NCBI GenBank assembly: GCA_026419785.1
Contig: JAODTK010000334.1
Span: 310,001-374,000 of the forward strand
Direction: 5' to 3'
DNA length: 64,000 nucleotides
From: Sclerodactyla briareus
Lineage: Eukaryota; Echinodermata; Holothuroidea; Dendrochirotida; Sclerodactylidae
A program made the translations under genes and the position numbers. Shown here piece by piece: positions 54,301 through 63,300 of this stretch (the first letter of the stretch is position 1; the number at the start of each line of letters is the position of its first letter). Below the pieces are notes generated by a model. That model made no database searches and was not told the origin of the DNA. It worked only from the letters and a program-made list of their open reading frames with translations.

Positions 54301-57300
54301 GGCAGCATACAACCATGATGACATTCCTTAGGTGGGTACAACTGGGTGTGTGGGTACCATTTCATAAGTGGTTGGTAGACCTGTCCCTGCGATAACCATC
54401 AACCAGGCCATTCCCTTGGACCCCACCGAGAGAGTGAAGCAGCTATACTGGCAGCATATAACCATGATGACATTCTTAGGTGGGTATAACCGTATAACTG
54501 GTGAGTGTGTGCGTACCATGTTATAAGGTGGTAGGAAATCTCTGGGATACTCATCAAACCATGCCCTACATTGTGCGCCACTGAGAGAGTGAAACAGCTG
54601 CGATGGTACATGGATCAAAACAGACTCAACCATAACTTCTTCGGTTGACCACAGATGTCCATTGACCTCTCTTGAAAGCAGTATGTATCATATACTTCTC
54701 ATAATGAACATACATAGGACCGGCTCTCAAAATGTCCACCCAGTACTCAAAGTCAATTCAAGCCTTCCCGCTCGGCACAATTTTCTTACCCTAACTGAAT
54801 AAAAAGGTCCTAGGAAAATTCAGAGGACCAAACAGAGCAACAGAAGGTATCTCAGGGGAATTTTGAGGATCAAAAATCTGGATCAAAATGCCACCATTTT
54901 GCATGTAGGCACCATTGAGATTTTCCCCTTATACCCCTCCACCAGGACGCACATCAATCACATATTACCTGGCTCTGAAAAACCCTGCATAGGACCTATC
55001 AAGTATTGCCTTAACATGTTTCATAGACCTTTCTGCAGATCTCCAACATGTGTCTTGTTCAGATCAATGCATCATGGAATTGAAGTGATGAAGAGTGCCA
55101 CCAAGTTTTGTCCATATTTGGTCATTTGATCCTTGTTCTATCCCAGTCTCAACCTCAACACTGCCATATAGGAGAATCTATGATCACATATCACAGGTAG
55201 TTGAGTAGTTCAATATAGTAATCCTCAGTACACCCCATTCCTCATGGGCCCAGGGGCCTTCTATAGCACACATCAAGCCTGAGTTCCTCTTTGAGCCTAA
55301 GGACTACCATCGATGGGTCATCCTCCAGCAGGGAGAGGAGAAGGAGGAGAAGGGACTAAAGGCCGATCCGAGCCTGACCTCCACGCTCTCAGCTGAGACG
55401 GAGGATACCCTGCTGGATGGCGCCCTCTTTGAACTGGTCTCCAAACGGGCCTGGACGGACCTCCTGCTGCAGACTTTGAAGGTACTTGAAGGATTTAAAC
55501 TGTTGTTTTATATTTGTATCGGTTGATAATGTAGTGTTTCTTGTATTCATGAATAATAATAATTTGTACAGTGTTTCATTCAATATTTGCTGTAGGGGTT
55601 TCACCTCTTATTTTCATATAGGTCTTGGTTCTTGCTAGACTGACCCCTAGGCAGTACAAGAACCTCCCTGCTCCCGGAGGTCAACCCCTCCGTCTATCAA
55701 CCCCGACCCTCTGTGTAGTAACATCTACTGTGTGGGGGAGAGGATACTGCTCTCCTGGCTAAACCATCACTATGAGGCTCAGAGGCATAGGATCTGGGAG
55801 AATGCAGAGAAAGGTGAGTTTTTGGAATCATTTTTCTTCACACTCTTTGAGCAATGGAATTATATGTTCACATACATCAACTTTAACTCCACCCAGGCCC
55901 TGTGAAATTATTCATTATGTAGGGAGAGGTGTCCTGGCCAACAGTCCATTTGATCCCCGTTCAGTTATGGAATGAACAATATGCAAAATATGAGCCTCTT
56001 CAATTTAATACCCCCCCCCTCCCCCCATTACCCTATCCCCTCCTTATCACAGATGTGATCCATTCTTCTCTGTCCAAAACCACCTGTGATGTGGGGCAAA
56101 GAATTCTTCCTGGAAAATTCTTCCTAACCTCGGGAATTTTCCTCCCCTACATGCTCCTTATATTGTCCGTTTCAGGGAGGACAGTGAGCAAGTACAATGT
56201 CTAAAAAAATTACATACAAAATTTCATAAAGCACATTTTACAGACATTTTGCAGAAATTTAACAATACTAAGTGTTCCATTCTTCCCTTCACCTGTATTG
56301 ATTATGTAGGGAGAGGTATCCTGGCCAACAATCTATTCAATTCTCATAGGCATGGAATGAACAATATGCAAAAAGTCTGAGCCTCTGCCAATACCCCCCC
56401 CCTCCCCCTTCCCCAATCACCATATCCCTTCCTTATCACAGATGTGTTCCATTCTTCCTATGACAGGTGTTACTGTTAACTCCCACCTTTAATGTTGAGC
56501 ATAGAATTTTTCCTAGAACTTTCTTTTCCTCCCTTCATGAATCCTTATTATGTTCTGTGTTAGTGAGGAGAGTGGCTAAGCAAGGAGCTCAGAAAGAAAA
56601 TCCTGTATACAATGTCTGATGAAATTACATGCAAGATTTGATACAGCACATTTACAGACATTTACACAAATTTAACATTGCTATTGTATCTTAACATTAG
56701 CTTCTTTGTTTTCAGGTGGGGTTCCTGCCTCCCGGTGGGTGGTCAACTTTGACTATGACCTTCTGGATGGTCTTGTCCTGGGGGCACTCTTGGCGGCCCA
56801 TGTACCCTTCCTCACCACCTCCCACCTGCTGGGTATGTACACCCAGCCCTCAACAGCAGAGCAGTGTCTCCACAATGCTCTCAAAGTGGTTACAGCGTTC
56901 AGGTCTATCGGCCTTGACTATGATATCCAGGTAAGCCTGATGAGTATGTTCTGTGAATTCTGTAGGTCATCTCTTCTGGGTATGTACACCCAGCCCTCAA
57001 CAGCAGAGCAGTGCCTCTACAATGCCCTCAAAGTAGTCACAGCCTTCAGATCTATCAGCCTCGACTATGATATCCAGGTAAGCCTGATGAGTATGTTCTG
57101 TGAATTCTGTAGGTCATCTCTTCTGGGTATGTACACCCAGCCCTCAACAGCAGAGCAGTGTCTCCACAATGCTCTCAAAGTGGTTACAGCGTTCAGGTCT
57201 ATCGGCCTTGACTATGATATCCAGGTAAGCCTGATGAGTATGTTCTGTGAATTCTGTAGGTCATCTCTTCTGGGTATGTACACCCAGCCCTCAACAGCAG

Positions 57301-60300
57301 AGCAGTGTCTCCACAATGCTCTCAAAGTGGTTACAGCGTTCAGGTCTATCGGCCTTGACTATGATATCCAGGTAAGCCTGATGAGTATGTTCTGTGAATT
57401 CTGTAGGTCATCTCTTCTGGGTATGTACACCCAGCCCTCAACAGCAGAGCAGTGTCTCCACAATGCTCTCAAAGTGGTTACAGCGTTCAGGTCTATCGGC
57501 CTTGACTATGATATCCAGGTAAGCCTGATGAGTATGTTCTGTGAATTCTGTAGGTCATCTCTTCTGGGTATGTACACCCAGCCCTCAACAGCAGAGCAGT
57601 GTCTCCACAATGCTCTCAAAGTGGTTACAGCGTTCAGGTCTATCGGCCTTGACTATGATATCCAGGTAAGCCTGATGAGTATGTTCTGTGAATTCTGTAG
57701 GTCATCTCTTCTGGGTATGTACACCCAGCCCTCAACAGCAGAGCAGTGTCTCCACAATGCTCTCAAAGTGGTTACAGCGTTCAGGTCTATCGGCCTTGAC
57801 TATGATATCCAGGTAAGCCTGATGAGTATGTTCTGTGAATTCTGTAGGTCATCTCTTCTGGGTATGTACACCCAGCCCTCAACAGCAGAGCAGTGTCTCC
57901 ACAATGCTCTCAAAGTGGTTACAGCGTTCAGGTCTATCGGCCTTGACTATGATATCCAGGTAAGCCTGATGAGTATGTTCTGTGAATTCTGTAGGTCATC
58001 TCTTCTGGGTATGTACACCCAGCCCTCAACAGCAGAGCAGTGCCTCTACAATGCCCTCAAAGTAGTCACAGCCTTCAGATCTATCAGCCTCGACTATGAT
58101 ATCCAGGTAAGCCTGATGAGTATGTTCTGTGAATTCTGTAGGTCATCTCTTCTGGGTATGTACACCCAGCCCTCAACAGCAGAGCAGTGTCTCCACAATG
58201 CTCTCAAAGTGGTTACAGCGTTCAGGTCTATCGGCCTTGACTATGATATCCAGGTAAGCCTGATGAGTATGTTCTGTGAATTCTGTAGGTCATCTCTTCT
58301 GGGTATGTACACCCAGCCCTCAACAGCAGAGCAGTGTCTCCACAATGCTCTCAAAGTGGTTACAGCGTTCAGGTCTATCGGCCTTGACTATGATATCCAG
58401 GTAAGCCTGATGAGTATGTTCTGTGAATTCTGTAGGTCATCTCTTCTGGGTATGTACACCCAGCCCTCAACAGCAGAGCAGTGTCTCCACAATGCTCTCA
58501 AAGTGGTTACAGCGTTCAGGTCTATCGGCCTTGACTATGATATCCAGGTAAGCCTGATGAGTATGTTCTGTGAATTCTGTAGGTCATCTCTTCTGGGTAT
58601 GTACACCCAGCCCTCAACAGCAGAGCAGTGTCTCCACAATGCTCTCAAAGTGGTTACAGCGTTCAGGTCTATCGGCCTTGACTATGATATCCAGGTAAGC
58701 CTGATGAGTATGTTCTGTGAATTCTGTAGGTCATCTCTTCTGGGTATGTACACCCAGCCCTCAACAGCAGAGCAGTGCCTCTACAATGCCCTCAAAGTAG
58801 TCACAGCCTTCAGATCTATCAGCCTCGACTATGATATCCAGGTAAGCCTGATGAGTATGTTCTGTGAATTCTGTAGGTCATCTCTTCTGGGTATGTACAC
58901 CCAGCCCTCAACAGCAGAGCAGTGTCTCCACAATGCTCTCAAAGTGGTTACAGCGTTCAGGTCTATCGGCCTTGACTATGATATCCAGGTAAGCCTGATG
59001 AGTATGTTCTGTGAATTCTGTAGGTCATCTCTTCTGGGTATGTACACCCAGCCCTCAACAGCAGAGCAGTGCCTCTACAATGCCCTCAAAGTAGTCACAG
59101 CCTTCAGATCTATCAGCCTCGACTATGATATCCAGGTAAGCCTGATGAGTATGTTCTGTGAATTCTGTAGGTCATCTCTTCTGGGTATGTACACCCAGCC
59201 CTCAACAGCAGAGCAGTGTCTCCACAATGCTCTCAAAGTGGTTACAGCGTTCAGGTCTATCGGCCTTGACTATGATATCCAGGTAAGCCTGATGAGTATG
59301 TTCTGTGAATTCTGTAGGTCATCTCTTCTGGGTATGTACACCCAGCCCTCAACAGCAGAGCAGTGTCTCCACAATGCTCTCAAAGTGGTTACAGCGTTCA
59401 GGTCTATCGGCCTTGACTATGATATCCAGGTAAGCCTGATGAGTATGTTCTGTGAATTCTGTAGGTCATCTCTTCTGGGTATGTACACCCAGCCCTCAAC
59501 AGCAGAGCAGTGTCTCCACAATGCTCTCAAAGTGGTTACAGCGTTCAGGTCTATCGGCCTTGACTATGATATCCAGGTAAGCCTGATGAGTATGTTCTGT
59601 GAATTCTGTAGGTCATCTCTTCTGGGTATGTACACCCAGCCCTCAACAGCAGAGCAGTGTCTCCACAATGCTCTCAAAGTGGTTACAGCGTTCAGGTCTA
59701 TCGGCCTTGACTATGATATCCAGGTAAGCCTGATGAGTATGTTCTGTGAATTCTGTAGGTCATCTCTTCTGGGTATGTACACCCAGCCCTCAACAGCAGA
59801 GCAGTGTCTCCACAATGCTCTCAAAATTTGGGAATATCTCCATAGGCCAACATGCTAGGACCTCCACATTTGGGGGGTGGGGTTTTTGATATATCCTCTT
59901 TCACCTCTGCTAGTTTAATGCAAATCCGATCCATGACCATTGACCTCTAACAGTTCATTGCCAGGGCAATCAACAAAATATGTCGAGCATTTACTATATC
60001 AGCCCAAGTTATGAGACTGAAAAATTGATGTTGCTTTTTCTCACAGATTCAGCTCAGCAATCAAAGCAGCAAGCCTTAGTGTACCACGCCATCGTGGCAG
60101 GGCAGGATGCCAGGGACTTTGTCCTCCCCAGGGGAGACACCATCACCATCCCACCAAAGAGCAAACAGGACCTCACGATAACCTTCACCAGCAGGTTCCT
60201 GAGACCGGCCCACGCCGTCCTGGTACTGGTTGGTAGGAGGGCTGGGGCCGCCACGGGGACGACTTCTCGTCTTTAATCTGAGGGCGCTCATCGATGACGT

Positions 60301-63300
60301 TCAGCCAGCGGTGAGTATCGTTAGTTTTGTTCTGTTTTTGTTCATCGTGTGATATATGTTCAAGACACATATTCTTACATGAATCTCTCTCAGTTGCTGG
60401 TACTAGGGCTTCATGTATTTTTCGATGTGATTGGATTGCACAGCTGCATCAACCTTATACTCATTTGGAGCGATTTGTATATTTAAAACAAGGTTGAACT
60501 CCTTGACGTCACTACAACCGTTTTTCACCTTTTGGGCTACCTGTTACTGAGATGCGGTTTTGGATCTGGAAGTACCTTAATTGATTGGTTTTGTCAAAAT
60601 GGCCTGAACAATTGGTTGGGAGGAGATTCACTGCTGCATCAGGAACTACTGGAGTCACTTTAATATGATGACATATCCATGAATATTTTGGGTTCTTGGT
60701 TAAACTTAATTTAACATCTGTCCCCTTCCCATTGCCATTTGTTCAATAAGAGGGGCACTTTCTCATATCTTGGTGTAGCCAGCCATGAGTATTCTTAAGG
60801 TTCAGCTGAAATCTGTGACCTTAGAGAGCATGGTGGCCTAATGGGTTAAGGCGTCGAGCTCGTAACCCAGTGGTTGTGGGTTCGAGTCCGCGTTGTACCC
60901 TTGAGCAAGGTGCTTTATCTCGATTGCTTCACTCTACCCAGGTGTAATGGGTACCCTGTTAGGTAACTATATTCGTGCGCTGTATGTGGCTGCACTTATG
61001 GGAAGTCCCGCAGGGGACATGATTAATGTGCATTAACGTTTCAGTGTGCCAGGTGTGAACAGCAGGGGTTGTGCACTATATAGTGTGGGTGTGAAAAGTT
61101 ACCAATGAGCAGGGGTAATGATTGAGATGTGGTTCCCACATGTGGCGCTGTAAAATCGAAATCATTATCATTATCATTATTACCTCATCCAACTCTTCTT
61201 CTCCTATACCAAATGACCTGAAGAGGACCCAGGAGCTCTCACTGTGCAAACAGCCGTGAATAATGTCCAAGCTACTTCAACCTTATCTTGTATCAAATCT
61301 TCCATTTGTAGCCTGCAACTCCTCACTGTCATACCTGTATCAAACACCGCCGGGTCTGTGATCTGAGATCTCTTTGATATTAGACATCTCCATGAATATT
61401 TTTAGTTCTTGGTGAGCTTGGTTTTTAAAACAACTGTACCCTTCCCAACTCTCTTCTCTCTCTTTCTCACACATCTTGGTTCCAAGGAGGGTTTGAATCT
61501 CCTAGAAATGACTGTGTCAGTTGGGCATTTACTACTTATAAAAGTGCTGTCATAGATCATGGGGAAGAACAGCTATTGGCAACCTCTCCCATTTTGGGAG
61601 TGAGGGGAAGGTGGGTGGTGGGTGGTGGAGGGGGGGGGTGGAGGGGAGGGGGGAGGGATGCACACCTCATGACTGTCCCGTGGGCCAAGATGATGAAGTA
61701 GATTTGATTAAAACAATAGGCGTATATTCATCAGGCCCTCTGCACCACGCAGGTCCTGAAAACTGGCCTCGTGGGCTGGAATCTATTCCACATATTCAAC
61801 TCACTCTATATTGGACCCTGCCCCAATGCACAATCCAGTATCTAGCAATAACACAAATCCGGGTAAGCCATCCCATCGCCTTTCTCATTTTGCCAGGCTT
61901 AGAGTCTAGTAATTGAGCGTCTTTAGCTAGTAAAATTTGTGGATTTTTTCACGATATATCAAGTTCAAGTCATGTAGAAGTTAACCATTAGGAGCATCTT
62001 TCTACAGACGTTGGTTCCTTGTGTGGCTTTTTTTTATCAAGCAGTTTCCTTTATGATCACAAGGATTTTTTAAGGATTTTATCTTGTTTTCTGCCTCCTG
62101 TTGCGTAGGTGCTTGTGGCAATGCTTAGGCTCTCATGTGCTGCTACACTCTGCCTCCGCCTGTCATTGACCTTCACACAGGCCCTAACCTCCCACTGTTG
62201 AGTTCCCCCACTCAGTTTCAGTTTGTGTTGTCTCCCATCCCCTCCTGCCCATCTTATCCTCCCTTCCTTGGGTTTTCCTCCCCTCCCTTCCCCTGTCTTT
62301 CCCTCCCTATTGCCCCCTGGCGGTCGGCTGTTCCGTTCGCATGGGCCGTGGAAAGTTTTCAAGCAGAATTCAGTCTAATATTTGCACTCTATTTACGCTT
62401 TGCTTGGGCGGCAGATGGCGAGACCTGGATTTTGTAGGCAGGATTCTGGCCATGAAATGCCCCTGCCTAGTGCAGAGCATGCATGGTTTATAGAATATCA
62501 AAATAATGAAAACAGTTATGGAGAGTCCGTCCCTCTCCTCTCTCTCTCCCACAGGGTTTGATCAAGAGTGAAAGCCCATGTTACCAGTTGGCTACACTAG
62601 ATGTCGAGGTCAGCAACCCATTCAAAGAGGCTGGCGATTTCAGGGTCGTGCTCACTGAGACGGCGTCCCTCAGCCGAAACACCAGCTTCCAGCACATCAT
62701 TGAAGGGGAGGGACCTGAAGAAAGTCAGGTCAAGGGTCGATCATGGGCGGAGGAAAGAGATGACCCCCACACCCTTTGAGCATGTGATGTCACTTCTGAT
62801 TCTGGAGGAAATCTGGACAGTAAGTCTACCAAGGGGTTTTAATTCTATAATTAATTACTTTGAACTAGTACTAGTAGCACTGGAGGTCCTCTACCCAGCT
62901 TTGCCAAAATATCACATTCTGCAGGCTACTGTGGTTCATCATCGAGGCATGAATGATTTTTTTTTTCTCCACTAAAATGACAGATCCCAGCATTGCACTT
63001 GGTTGTTTTAACGGAACTTAATATGCCATTTTCTTCCGAAAATTCTGAATCTTTCAAACAAAATGTAAATGGGATTAGTAACTTTAACTATATAGTTCCC
63101 CCTATCATTCGTTGACCTTTGTAGCAAATGAACTTGCCAGCTCTTACAGCCATCCCTCTCTGGTTTCTGTGATCATTGGTTCTTTGAAACCGAGCAAACA
63201 GTGCTAGTATTACAGGAAATGGGAGTTATATAGCAACTTAAACGCAGGAACCACATATAAAAGAACAATTGAAAATTTGGAAATTAGGCAACCAGTGAGC

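Noticed and set aside
56829-59825. CRISPR-like array
   Set aside because: Units are contiguous with no unique spacers, the repeat is a coding exon, and the host is an animal genome.
56706-59858. A single 1,050-residue repeat protein as an independent gene
   Set aside because: The frame starts inside the CFAP47 acceptor region and its non-repeat head is CFAP47 exon 28. The ATG at 56706 lies before the splice acceptor. It is treated as an exon-derived array inside CFAP47.
60826-60900. Functional tRNA gene
   Set aside because: A and B boxes are good but a long SINE body and simple-repeat tail follow and the acceptor stem is not closed.
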